Assembly: GCA_029256645.1 (NCBI GenBank)
Contig: JAQSXM010000257.1
Location: 1-5,563 of the forward strand
Length of the DNA stretch: 5,563 bases
Direction of reading: 5' to 3'
Origin: Sporomusa sp.
GTDB taxonomy: Bacteria > Bacillota_C > Negativicutes > Sporomusales > Sporomusaceae
Shown here: positions 1 through 5,563 of the stretch, one piece after another
How the letters are laid out: every line of letters starts with the position of its first letter
Position numbering within the stretch: the stretch's first letter is position 1
Position numbers and translations under genes: made by a program
The notes under the pieces: model-generated
What the model was told of the DNA's origin: nothing
The model's database searches: none
What the model saw: the letters and a program-made list of their open reading frames with translations, nothing else

Positions 1-33
1 TAGGGCAATCCATGGATCAGTAAGTCCAAACAT
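1..33 (-). CDS. 5' end of a small symporter-accessory-like protein (partial)
   Basis: Only the first 11 codons are inside the window, reading MFGLTDPWIAL, and the gene continues past the left edge. The start is well supported: a Shine-Dalgarno AGGAGGTGAT at 48-39, fully complementary to the 16S tail, sits nine bases before the ATG at 33-31, and the whole lies just after a T-box terminator. From memory, the opening MFGL-x-DPWI is typical of short one-helix 'symporter small accessory proteins' of Firmicutes, encoded immediately upstream of a sodium:solute symporter. If so, the T-box would control an amino-acid uptake operon rather than an aminoacyl-tRNA synthetase. The identification rests on 11 residues; another T-box-controlled transporter component remains possible. 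Confidence 0.55.
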   Translation of the reverse strand, partial: MFGLTDPWIAL

Positions 34-50
34 GTGTAATCACCTCCTGT

Positions 51-95
51 AAAAAAAGTAAACTCCCGCCCCTTATTAAATAAGGGACGGGAGTT
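51..95 (-). terminator. Intrinsic terminator of the T-box leader
   Basis: On the minus strand the sequence from 95 to 61 folds into a long hairpin with arms AACTCCCG...CGGGAGTT, about 15 pairs with one G-U wobble and an A/T-rich loop. A run of seven T residues follows at 57-51. The 5' arm contains CGTCCCT at 89-83, which can pair instead with the T-box motif. The terminator and antiterminator are therefore mutually exclusive, as expected for transcriptional attenuation by an uncharged tRNA sensor. Confidence 0.93.
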
Positions 96-375
96 CTATT
101 CCCGCGATACCACCCTTGTAGAGCCGTTAAGCTGACGCTAATCGACTCCTCCTCTGCAGAGTACGGGTAAACACTGGTTTACCGATACTCCCTTCCTGAT
201 AACGGCGGAAGTTCCGACCACACCTACCAAATTCAGAAACTAACTATATAGTTAGCTGAACGCTTCAGCTAGCAACTCCGAGGTGTACTTCACGATTCAA
301 CCCCAGGCCGGGCTCACACCTGCCGCCGGCTCTCTGCGCTGCAATTGAATGCTACTTCTCCTCTTCACGGTCTTT
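83..375 (-). promoter_or_regulatory. T-box riboswitch (tRNA-sensing leader), probable tyrosine specifier
   Basis: This is a complete T-box leader that binds a specific tRNA and allows read-through when the tRNA is uncharged. Stem I has a lower helix (363-360 with 283-280), an AGTA (356-353) / GAA (291-289) loop-E element around the specifier loop, an upper helix (350-345 with 300-295) and the usual apical AGAGAGCCGG...GGTGTGAGCC region near 336-307. Hairpins follow at 270-254 and 255-240 (alternatives sharing two bases). Stem III is 190-159, with arms GGTAAAC/GTTTACC. The T-box motif AGGGTGGTATCGCGG is at 115-101 and pairs with CGTCCCT at 89-83 to form the antiterminator. The bulge reads TGGT, so its variable base would pair with discriminator A73, as in tRNA-Tyr. 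The specifier is best read as TAC (287-285), because the next base is the required purine and the codon abuts the lower helix. A one-base shift would give GTA (valine), followed by C. Confidence 0.95.
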
Positions 376-449
376 AGGATAGTTATATTTAATTGTAATT
401 GTTTGTTGTGTCTTTTGTATTTTTAAAACATCCTTGTTACTTTGAGTTT

Positions 450-478
450 AATATAACAGTACACCTGTCTTTTGTCAA
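450..478 (-). promoter_or_regulatory. Sigma-A promoter of the T-box leader
   Basis: On the minus strand a perfect -35 TTGACA (478-473) and a -10 TATATT (455-450) are separated by exactly 17 bases. Transcription would start near 443, about 70 bases before Stem I, giving a leader of roughly 410 bases before the start codon at 33. The promoter lies just beyond the DoxX stop codon at 515, so the T-box unit can be transcribed independently. No convincing terminator separates it from the DoxX gene, so some read-through is possible. Confidence 0.85.
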
Positions 479-514
479 GCTTATTTTCCTAGAGAATCCC
501 ATTTTTATAGGCAC

Positions 515-985
515 CTATCTTCTGTTCATGTTGCCTGACCGCTCTGCCGATTCTTCAATACCCAGAAAGTAATCTAAGCTGTATTTGCCAGGCCCAATAA
601 AGGCCGCGCCGAAAAAACTTAAACCATCTTCTAAAGATTGCGAGGCTTTCTGCAACCCCTTACCATCTATCATCTGGCTCGTAAATGCAACCATCATATT
701 GCTAAATAGCAGGAAACAAGCCGGACGATAAAATAGACCAATTGCAAACAATAGACCGCCGCCAAACTCGGCGAAACTAGCCATAAAGCCCCAGAAACCA
801 GGCGCAAACTCAATGCCGAAAGTACCCATAGCCCCGCCAAGACCAGACCATTTTTCAGGGCCGCCGATAATTTTAGGCCAACCATGCCACATAAACATAC
901 CACCTAAACCCAGACGGAAAAGAAGGATAGCCATATCTCGATACCTGGAAAGCATCTGTGCAAATGACCGCAAAAATTGTTTCAT
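515..985 (-). CDS. DoxX family membrane protein
   Basis: This is a small integral membrane protein of 156 residues from the ATG at 985. It shows the DoxX-family pattern: an N-terminal hydrophobic helix (about residues 18-35) running into HGWPKIIGG, then a helix pair starting at SFAEFGGGLLFAIGL (about 64-103) with the conserved E-x-GG, a short helix near 121-132, and a charged C-terminal tail. Four membrane segments is usual for the family. DoxX proteins are linked to thiol or quinone redox stress in several bacteria, but no defined reaction is established, so no substrate is proposed. An in-frame TTG at 988 is adjacent to the ATG. The ribosome site AGGAGA (1000-995) lies nine bases from the ATG and six from the TTG, so either could serve; ATG is preferred. 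It is divergent from the hydroxyacid dehydrogenase gene. Confidence 0.88.
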   Translation of the reverse strand: MKQFLRSFAQMLSRYRDMAILLFRLGLGGMFMWHGWPKIIGGPEKWSGLGGAMGTFGIEFAPGFWGFMASFAEFGGGLLFAIGLFYRPACFLLFSNMMVAFTSQMIDGKGLQKASQSLEDGLSFFGAAFIGPGKYSLDYFLGIEESAERSGNMNRR

Positions 986-1015
986 CAAATCACTTCTCCT
1001 TTAGTTTCTGACCCT

Positions 1016-1043
1016 ACTATAAAGTGTACCTCGTTCTTACCAA
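1016..1043 (-). promoter_or_regulatory. Probable promoter of the DoxX gene
   Basis: On the minus strand TTGGTA (1043-1038) and TATAGT (1021-1016) are 16 bases apart, which would start transcription near 1009, about 24 bases before the DoxX start. The -10 hexamer is good and the -35 is four of six to consensus. It is the best candidate in the divergent region, but unconfirmed. Confidence 0.45.
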
Positions 1044-1085
1044 AAATATATTAACATGAACCCATTCCCTAAAGCTACCAAAAAG

Positions 1086-1114
1086 TTGACAGGCTTCTGA
1101 GACGATAATATACT
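1086..1114 (+). promoter_or_regulatory. Sigma-A promoter of the hydroxyacid dehydrogenase gene
   Basis: A perfect -35 TTGACA (1086-1091) and a -10 TATACT (1109-1114) are separated by 17 bases, placing the transcription start near 1121 and leaving a leader of about 30 bases. The hexamers are close to consensus, suggesting strong vegetative expression unless a repressor acts. I see no clear operator palindrome overlapping it. Confidence 0.8.
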
Positions 1115-1150
1115 TAAATTTGTAAATGTTCTAATAATAGGGGGGTAGCT

Positions 1151-2104
1151 ATGAAAACAGTATTTCTTAACGCAGCTAAACTTAACTTTGACAACAAATT
1201 GGATTTCTCTCAATTAGCCAAACTCACTACAGTCACAAAATATGATGCCAGCAGCGACAAAGAAATTCTAGACAGGGTGAAAGATCAAAACATTATTATT
1301 ACTAAGGAGTTACCGGTAGGCAAAAAGTTGATTGCTCAGTTCCCTCCTTCTGTTAAGCTCATATGTGAAGCCGGAACTGGCTATAACAACATTGATATCG
1401 CCGCTGCCAAAGAAAAGAACATTACGGTTTGCAATGTTCCCGGCTACAGTACTGAGGCAGTTGCTCAGTTAGCAATCACTTTTATATTAAGTCTCAGTGC
1501 TTCGTTAACCAAACAACAGATTATGCTCAAACAGAAAAATCACGACAACTTTACCAAACACCTTACGGTACCCCATGTCGAGATTCAGAATAAAACACTT
1601 GGTATTATTGGTTCAGGCAGTATTGGGCAGCAAGTCATAAAAATTGCCCTGGCACTGGGGATGAATATCCTCGTATTCAACAGAACGACAAAAGCATGGA
1701 ACGATCCAAGAATACAATCTGTTTCACTCAAAGAATTAATTACCCGGAGTGATTTTGTATCCCTTCATTGCCCCCTTACCACTGATACAAAGCATCTAAT
1801 AAATAAAGATAATTTAAACATGATGAAACCGTCCGCGTTTATTATAAATACCTCAAGAGGGGCTCTTATCAAAGAAAAAGATTTGATCGAGGCGTTACAG
1901 GCAGGAATCATCGCTGGTGCTGCCCTGGACGTTCAGGACCCTGAACCGCCGGAACTGGATAACCCCTTATTTGCGATGGATAACGTAATCCTCACCCCAC
2001 ATATCGGGTGGAAACCGCTAGAAGCCAGACAGCGGCTTATCAATATGATGGCCGACAATATCGAAGCCTTTCTCCAGGAAAAACCAATTAATGTTGTTAG
2101 TTAA
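1151..2104 (+). CDS. D-2-hydroxyacid dehydrogenase, glycerate dehydrogenase/hydroxypyruvate reductase-like
   Basis: A cytoplasmic oxidoreductase of 317 residues, the normal family length, expected to interconvert a 2-oxoacid and a D-2-hydroxyacid. The substrate-side loop GTGYNNID is at 75-82. The Rossmann motif GSGSIG is at 154-159. The catalytic triad is visible as Arg236 (INTSRG), Glu265 (DPEPP) and His284 (TPHIGW). The C-terminal EARQRL...NIEAFLQEKPINVV resembles glycerate dehydrogenase/hydroxypyruvate reductase members, but the substrate cannot be fixed from sequence. The second Rossmann strand ends VFNRT (175-179), with Asn-Arg where NAD-specific enzymes carry an acidic residue, so NADP(H) is likelier. 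The ATG at 1151 follows a G-rich ribosome site (AGGGGGG, 1139-1145) by five bases. The gene has its own promoter, is divergent from DoxX, and lies 207 bases before the sigma-54 activator. Phosphonate or lactate dehydrogenase activity is a less likely alternative. Confidence 0.93.
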   Translation: MKTVFLNAAKLNFDNKLDFSQLAKLTTVTKYDASSDKEILDRVKDQNIIITKELPVGKKLIAQFPPSVKLICEAGTGYNNIDIAAAKEKNITVCNVPGYSTEAVAQLAITFILSLSASLTKQQIMLKQKNHDNFTKHLTVPHVEIQNKTLGIIGSGSIGQQVIKIALALGMNILVFNRTTKAWNDPRIQSVSLKELITRSDFVSLHCPLTTDTKHLINKDNLNMMKPSAFIINTSRGALIKEKDLIEALQAGIIAGAALDVQDPEPPELDNPLFAMDNVILTPHIGWKPLEARQRLINMMADNIEAFLQEKPINVVS

Positions 2105-2113
2105 TAGGTGCAC

Positions 2114-2145
2114 GGGGTTGGTCTAAGGCAAATTAGGCTGGCCCC
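2114..2145 (+). terminator. GC-rich hairpin after the dehydrogenase gene, possible terminator
   Basis: Nine bases after the stop codon, GGGGTTGGTCTAA (2114-2126) pairs throughout its 13 positions, including several G-U wobbles, with TTAGGCTGGCCCC (2133-2145) across a six-base loop. The following sequence (CAGTTATAAATAT) lacks a proper T-run, so termination may be weak, or the hairpin may mainly protect the 3' end of the message. The wobbles pair only in plus-strand RNA, which supports a role in that transcript. Confidence 0.5.
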
Positions 2146-2218
2146 CAGTTATAAATATCTAAATATTCTAATTATTAATGCCGGGCAAAAAAGCCAACTG
2201 CCTATCCCCGGTTTTCTG

Positions 2219-2247
2219 CAGACAAAAATGCAATTCTAGGTTACAAT
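2219..2247 (+). promoter_or_regulatory. Weak candidate promoter of the sigma-54 activator gene
   Basis: CAGACA (2219-2224) and TACAAT (2242-2247) are 17 bases apart, about 65 bases before the regulator start. The -10 is five of six to consensus and the -35 four of six. The gap upstream (2150-2218) is AT-rich around 2150-2180, with a loose CCGGG...CCCGG pairing (about 2182-2213) followed by TTTT. No other convincing promoter is seen in 2105-2311. Confidence 0.35.
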
Positions 2248-2311
2248 ATATTTAATGGAAATGATTACCATCTCTGTCACTTTGGTCTTACTGTTAATGA
2301 GGGAGGCAATG

Positions 2312-4228
2312 ATGACAAAAATAAGTAACGTGAAATTACAAAACCTGATTGATGCGCCTTTTTTACAAGAATTTCAGGACAATTTCGCCTTAAGTGTAGG
2401 CGTGGCCAGTTTGATAGAGGATAATCAAGGACAAGCTATAACTTGTCCCAGCTGCTTTTCCACGTTTTGTAAAGAAATTATCCGAAGTAGCCCGCTTGGA
2501 CTAAAGCGTTGTTTGGCTGACGACATGCGCGGAGCAGATATGGCACTGCAAACTGCCAAGCCTGCAGTATACCAATGCCATGCAGGCTTAATTGATTTCG
2601 CAGCCCCTATCATCCTTAACGGCCAAGTACTTGGCACAATATTTGGCGGCCAGGTTTTAACTAAAGCACCAAGTGAGGCTTCTTGTCATAAAGTAGCAAG
2701 CGAATTGGGTGTTGATGTAAACAAATATATAGCTGCCATAAAAGAAATCCCTGTAGTGGCCACAGAAAAAGTCCATGCTGCTGCGAAAGTCCTTTTTTCG
2801 GTTGCTAACACTTTATCAAAAAACGCCTACCAAACATTGAAGCTGAAAGAGAATAACCGCGAAATAGTTTTGTCCTATAACCGGCTTGAGAATATATTTA
2901 ACACCATGTCAGATGGAGTTTTAATTATTGATAATAATGGCATTGTCAAACAAGTTAATGTGATTGCGGAAGAGATCTTTGACAGACCTGGCTGTGAGCT
3001 TCTAAATAAGTCGGTGAAAGAACTTATGGGCAGCGAGACTCCGTTTATAGAGAATATTTATAAACAACAGGCTGCTTACACTGATTTTGAGATTTTTATT
3101 GATGCCAGCTTAGGCCGTTTACACTGTCTGTCCTCCGGCAGACCTATCGTCGATGATGAGGGTGAGCTATCAGGTGGTGTTATCATCCTCCGCCCCATGA
3201 AAATAGTTCATAATCTGGTTAACCGCCTAAGTGGCGCCCAGGCGACCTTCCGGTTTGGTAATATTATCGGCCAGTGCCCTGCGATACAAAAAACGGTTCA
3301 ACTGGCCACTCAGGCTGCTGCAGGGGTATCCAACGTACTCATAGAGGGAGAAAGCGGTACTGGAAAAGAGGTTTTTGCGCAAGCAATCCACAATCAGAGT
3401 TCACGACGCAAAGGACCTTTTGTCGCAGTCAACTGCGGCGCAATCCCCAGAGAGCTGATGATAAGTGAGCTGTTTGGTTATACAGAAGGGGCTTTTACCG
3501 GAGCCCGCCGCGGGGGAAGACCCGGGAAATTTGAGTTTGCTTCCGGGGGGACGATTTTTCTTGATGAAATTGGCGACACGCCGCTCGAACTGCAGGTAGC
3601 TTTACTTCGGGTAATCCAGGAACGAAAGATTACACGTATGGGTGACAATAAAGTCATTCCCGTTGATTTAAGAATTATCTGCGCCACCAACAAAAACCTG
3701 GCCCACGAAGTTGATAAAGGTAACTTTCGTCAAGACCTGTATTACCGGTTAAATGTTATCTCCCTGAAGATTCCGCCGCTACGCGAACGTCAGGAAGATA
3801 TCCCTGTAATATTCAGATACATGCTCAATACTATGGGCCGCGAATGGGGCAAAACCATAAGAAAAGTTGATCCTGCGGTAATTACGCTTCTGCAACAATA
3901 TCAGTGGCCAGGAAACATTCGGGAATTACAGAATATTGTGGAAAGGGTTATTAGTATCGCCGAAGAGGATACAATTAAGCCCGAGCATTTACCTGAACAT
4001 ATTATAACTCCTGCAGGATTACCGGTCACTTCTCTAACTTCACTGTCAAGAAATGATGCTATCTGCGCGCGGGAAATGATTAAGCAAAATCTAAATGAAA
4101 AAGAGCGCCAGCAGATCGTCGATTTCTTGCTCAATGCAAGTGGCAATATCAGTCATGCCGCTAAACAAATGGGGATTGCCCGCAGTACTCTGTATCGAAA
4201 AATGCGCCAATATAATTTATCTAACTGA
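2312..4228 (+). CDS. PocR-PAS sigma-54-dependent transcriptional activator (Fis family)
   Basis: An enhancer-binding protein of 638 residues that would use ATP hydrolysis to open sigma-54 promoters. From N to C terminus: a PocR ligand-binding domain (about 8-169) with Cys45, Cys48, Cys53, Cys67 and a Cys89-His90 pair in [14 protein letters not shown]; a PAS domain (about 189-296); an AAA+ domain with Walker A GESGTGKE (346-353), sigma-54 contact loop GAFTGA (393-398), Walker B ending FLDE (Asp418-Glu419) and arginines 473 and 479 in the [10 protein letters not shown] segment; and a Fis-type helix-turn-helix (about 610-634). All motifs needed for activation are intact. There is no receiver domain, so it should respond to a small molecule directly, not to a kinase. 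The start chosen is the second of two tandem ATGs, five bases after GAGGGAGG (2299-2306). An upstream extension to 2255 is in frame but has no comparable ribosome site. The overall design recalls AcoR/DhaR regulators of acetoin, diol or glycerol use; the true target is unknown. Confidence 0.93.
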   Translation: MTKISNVKLQNLIDAPFLQEFQDNFALSVGVASLIEDNQGQAITCPSCFSTFCKEIIRSSPLGLKRCLADDMRGADMALQTAKPAVYQCHAGLIDFAAPIILNGQVLGTIFGGQVLTKAPSEASCHKVASELGVDVNKYIAAIKEIPVVATEKVHAAAKVLFSVANTLSKNAYQTLKLKENNREIVLSYNRLENIFNTMSDGVLIIDNNGIVKQVNVIAEEIFDRPGCELLNKSVKELMGSETPFIENIYKQQAAYTDFEIFIDASLGRLHCLSSGRPIVDDEGELSGGVIILRPMKIVHNLVNRLSGAQATFRFGNIIGQCPAIQKTVQLATQAAAGVSNVLIEGESGTGKEVFAQAIHNQSSRRKGPFVAVNCGAIPRELMISELFGYTEGAFTGARRGGRPGKFEFASGGTIFLDEIGDTPLELQVALLRVIQERKITRMGDNKVIPVDLRIICATNKNLAHEVDKGNFRQDLYYRLNVISLKIPPLRERQEDIPVIFRYMLNTMGREWGKTIRKVDPAVITLLQQYQWPGNIRELQNIVERVISIAEEDTIKPEHLPEHIITPAGLPVTSLTSLSRNDAICAREMIKQNLNEKERQQIVDFLLNASGNISHAAKQMGIARSTLYRKMRQYNLSN

Positions 4229-4249
4229 AAACAGCCGCCACAATAAACT

Positions 4250-4301
4250 TTCAGGCTAAAGTGCTTTGCATCGATTAGCACCTCACTTTGGTGTACCTGA
4301 A
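4250..4301 (+). other. Imperfect stem-loop in the convergent intergenic region
   Basis: TTCAGG (4250-4255) pairs with CCTGAA (4296-4301), and inside it AAAGT (4258-4262) can pair with ACTTT (4285-4289) and GCT (4263-4265) with AGC (4277-4279), with internal loops. No T-run follows, so it is not a canonical terminator. It begins about 20 bases after the regulator's stop and may be a 3' UTR structure. Function is unknown. Confidence 0.35.
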
Positions 4302-4322
4302 TTGCCTTAATGCAAAACTAAT

Positions 4323-4370
4323 AGGCCAAGGATGAAGTTTCCTGTTAACTTACATCCTTGGCCTTATTTT
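4323..4370 (+). terminator. Terminator of the sigma-54 activator gene, possibly bidirectional
   Basis: AGGCCAAGGATG (4323-4334) pairs perfectly with CATCCTTGGCCT (4353-4364). The loop itself can extend the stem through AAGTT (4335-4339) and AACTT (4347-4351), leaving one bulged A. TATTTTAG follows on the plus strand. On the minus strand the hairpin is followed by ATTAGTTTT, a poorer tail, so it could also act on transcripts from the convergent alcohol dehydrogenase. Confidence 0.82.
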
Positions 4371-4439
4371 AGTCTACCAGAATTTATAATAAACTCTGTT
4401 GACATAAGAACGACTAAGACTTCTGCCGGCGTCCTGAGG

Positions 4440-4466
4440 GACTTGGCACAAGCCAAGTCTTTTCTT
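4440..4466 (+). terminator. Second plus-strand terminator between the convergent genes
   Basis: GACTTGGC (4440-4447) and GCCAAGTC (4452-4459) form a perfect eight-pair stem with an ACAA loop, followed by TTTTCTT. The T-tract faces rightward, so it would stop plus-strand transcripts just before they enter the alcohol dehydrogenase gene antisense. It starts about ten bases past that gene's stop codon, where the hairpin could also stabilise the minus-strand message although it lacks a T-tract in that direction. The segment between the two terminators (4371-4439) shows no gene. Confidence 0.7.
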
Positions 4467-4469
4467 ATC

Positions 4470-5525
4470 TTAAAACGGTTTTACAATAACCTTGATATTT
4501 TGTTCTTTGCGATTTACTAACTCCTCAAAACCCTTCTCGACAATGTCGTCAAGGCTTATCTTACCGGTAATCAACGGCTCAACGTCAATCCTGCCATCAG
4601 ACACAAGCTGAATCGCCGGCGCAAACTCACCGTAATAGGCCAAAGAGCCCACAACTTCTTTTTCTGTAAAAGACAAAGCGTTGAAATTCAACGCAGAGGC
4701 TTTTTCAAAGATACCCACAATAACCACCTTACCTGCTGAACGGGCCAGTTCTATGGCAATAGGGGCCGTTTTATCGCTGCCCACACACTCAAATACTACA
4801 TCTGCGCCCCCGTTGGTAAGTTCCCTCACCTTGGCAATCACATCGACCTCTGTAGGGTCTAAAACAGCTGTGGCACCTGCCTTTAAGGCGTATTCCTTCC
4901 TTGCCTTGGCGACCTCTACCGTATATACCTTACTGGCCCCGGCCGCCCTTGCGCACATGAGGGTAGCAAGACCGATTGTCCCCGCCCCCATAATTACTGC
5001 AGTATCCCCCTGAACCAGAGGCGCACGCCGTACGGCATGCATCCCTACCGCCAACGGCTCAATGAGTGCAGCAACCTCATAGGACATGTCATCTGGAATC
5101 TTGTATATTGTGTAGGCCGGTACATTTACATACTCTGCAAAAGCCCCGTCAGTCATTAACCCGGTGAAGGCCAGTTTCTCACACAGACTGTAGCGCTTCT
5201 CCTGGCAGCGCGGGCATTCCCAGCACACCTGACAGGCGTCAGGCGCAACCCGGTCGCCAATTGTTACGTTTGTTACCCCAGGTCCAATCTCTACTACATC
5301 GCCGGAAAACTCATGACCGAGAATGATAGGGGCCGTACTGCCGGTTAGGGCATGTGGCTTATCTACAGGAATAAAAATTGGACCGGCCAGGTATTCATGT
5401 AGGTCTGAGCCACAAATTCCACACCACTGTACCTTTACCTTGACCCAGCCTGCTTTCGGGCTCGGCGGCTCAGGAACATCCATAACCCGCACGTCTTTTT
5501 TACCATACCATACCGCTGCTTTCAT
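4470..5525 (-). CDS. Zinc-dependent (R,R)-butanediol dehydrogenase-type alcohol dehydrogenase
   Basis: A cytoplasmic medium-chain dehydrogenase of 351 residues, full length for the family. Members of this branch interconvert acetoin and (R,R)-2,3-butanediol. The N-terminal segment WCGICGSDLHEYLAGPIFIP is very close to what I recall of Bacillus BdhA. Catalytic zinc ligands are visible as Cys38 and His71-Glu72 (GHEFSG), with Glu156 (LIEPLAV) as the usual fourth position. A structural zinc site is formed by Cys101, Cys104, Cys107 and Cys115, with an extra Cys98. The nucleotide-binding motif is GAGTIG (180-185), and Glu204 at the end of the second strand predicts NAD(H). The ATG at 5525 follows GGGGGAG (5537-5531) by five bases. 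The gene converges on the PocR sigma-54 activator. Its promoter must lie mostly beyond the right edge, so regulation cannot be read here. Sorbitol or threonine dehydrogenase activity is less likely, and the exact substrate is inferred. Confidence 0.9.
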   Translation of the reverse strand: MKAAVWYGKKDVRVMDVPEPPSPKAGWVKVKVQWCGICGSDLHEYLAGPIFIPVDKPHALTGSTAPIILGHEFSGDVVEIGPGVTNVTIGDRVAPDACQVCWECPRCQEKRYSLCEKLAFTGLMTDGAFAEYVNVPAYTIYKIPDDMSYEVAALIEPLAVGMHAVRRAPLVQGDTAVIMGAGTIGLATLMCARAAGASKVYTVEVAKARKEYALKAGATAVLDPTEVDVIAKVRELTNGGADVVFECVGSDKTAPIAIELARSAGKVVIVGIFEKASALNFNALSFTEKEVVGSLAYYGEFAPAIQLVSDGRIDVEPLITGKISLDDIVEKGFEELVNRKEQNIKVIVKPF

Positions 5526-5563
5526 TCAAACTCCCCCTTATAATAAAGGATTCTACATCCTCA

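Noticed and set aside
240..255. Perfect 16-bp palindrome CTAACTATATAGTTAG as a protein operator
   Set aside because: It lies well inside the T-box leader between Stem I and Stem III, where an RNA hairpin is expected, so a DNA operator is not needed to explain it.
2255..2311. Upstream in-frame extension of the sigma-54 activator, hydrophobic at its start
   Set aside because: It lacks a ribosome binding site and covers the region of the strong GGGAGG site serving the ATG at 2312. The hydrophobic stretch is likely untranslated.
2425..2637. Open frames antisense to or out of frame with the large genes (for example 694-903, 813-1004, 2425-2637, 3274-3468, 3478-3693, 3901-4146, 4681-5013)
   Set aside because: Each overlaps a gene with clear family motifs, and none shows recognisable domains. 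They are chance open frames.
2631..2647. TTGGCAC...TTTGGC resembling a sigma-54 -24/-12 promoter
   Set aside because: It lies within the PocR coding region and has GG instead of the essential GC at the -12 element, so chance is the better explanation.
4385..4390. Perfect TATAAT on the plus strand as a possible -10 element
   Set aside because: The appropriate -35 position falls in the terminator tail (around 4362-4367) and does not resemble TTGACA; there is no plus-strand gene downstream.
4399..4404. TTGACA on the plus strand as a possible -35 element
   Set aside because: No -10-like hexamer is found 16-18 bases downstream, and it sits between two terminators with no gene to drive on that strand.
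4332..4520. A 62-codon plus-strand open frame spanning the convergent gap
   Set aside because: It begins inside a terminator stem, crosses the second terminator and overlaps the 3' end of the dehydrogenase gene. No protein family features are seen.

Overview
The window looks like ordinary chromosomal DNA from a low-to-moderate GC Firmicute. The T-box leader, the strong AGGAGG/GGGAGG ribosome binding sites, the PocR-containing sigma-54 activator and the butanediol-dehydrogenase-type enzyme together suggest an anaerobic fermentative lineage. Negativicutes of the Sporomusa/Pelosinus type would fit, but that placement is inference, not something the sequence proves.

Layout. Positions 1-480 (minus strand) hold a complete T-box leader: consensus promoter, Stem I with specifier loop, Stem III, antiterminator with the T-box motif, intrinsic terminator and a perfect Shine-Dalgarno. 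It ends at the first 11 codons of a gene that runs off the left edge and starts MFGLTDPWIAL, resembling the small accessory proteins encoded beside sodium:solute symporters. The best specifier reading is TAC (tyrosine). Positions 515-985 (minus) encode a small DoxX-family membrane protein. A 165-bp divergent region carries its probable promoter and a near-consensus sigma-A promoter for a D-2-hydroxyacid dehydrogenase (1151-2104, plus), whose cofactor pocket suggests NADP(H). After a GC-rich hairpin and a 207-bp gap comes a 638-residue PocR-PAS-AAA+-Fis sigma-54 enhancer-binding protein (2312-4228, plus). The 241-bp convergent gap after it holds three hairpins, two of them terminator-like. The window ends with a zinc-dependent (R,R)-butanediol-dehydrogenase-type alcohol dehydrogenase (4470-5525, minus), whose promoter lies beyond the right edge.

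How the genes may work together. The PocR domain belongs to a family predicted to sense small hydrocarbon derivatives such as diols, and PocR/AcoR/DhaR-type activators often control acetoin, diol or glycerol metabolism. The convergent butanediol dehydrogenase is therefore a reasonable candidate target or source of the effector, but no sigma-54 -24/-12 promoter is visible in the window to confirm it. The hydroxyacid dehydrogenase and DoxX protein have their own promoters and no demonstrated link to the regulator. I see no mobile elements, CRISPR arrays, tRNA or rRNA genes, and nothing that clearly amounts to an undescribed system. The most informative elements are the T-box/small-protein junction and the regulator/dehydrogenase pair.
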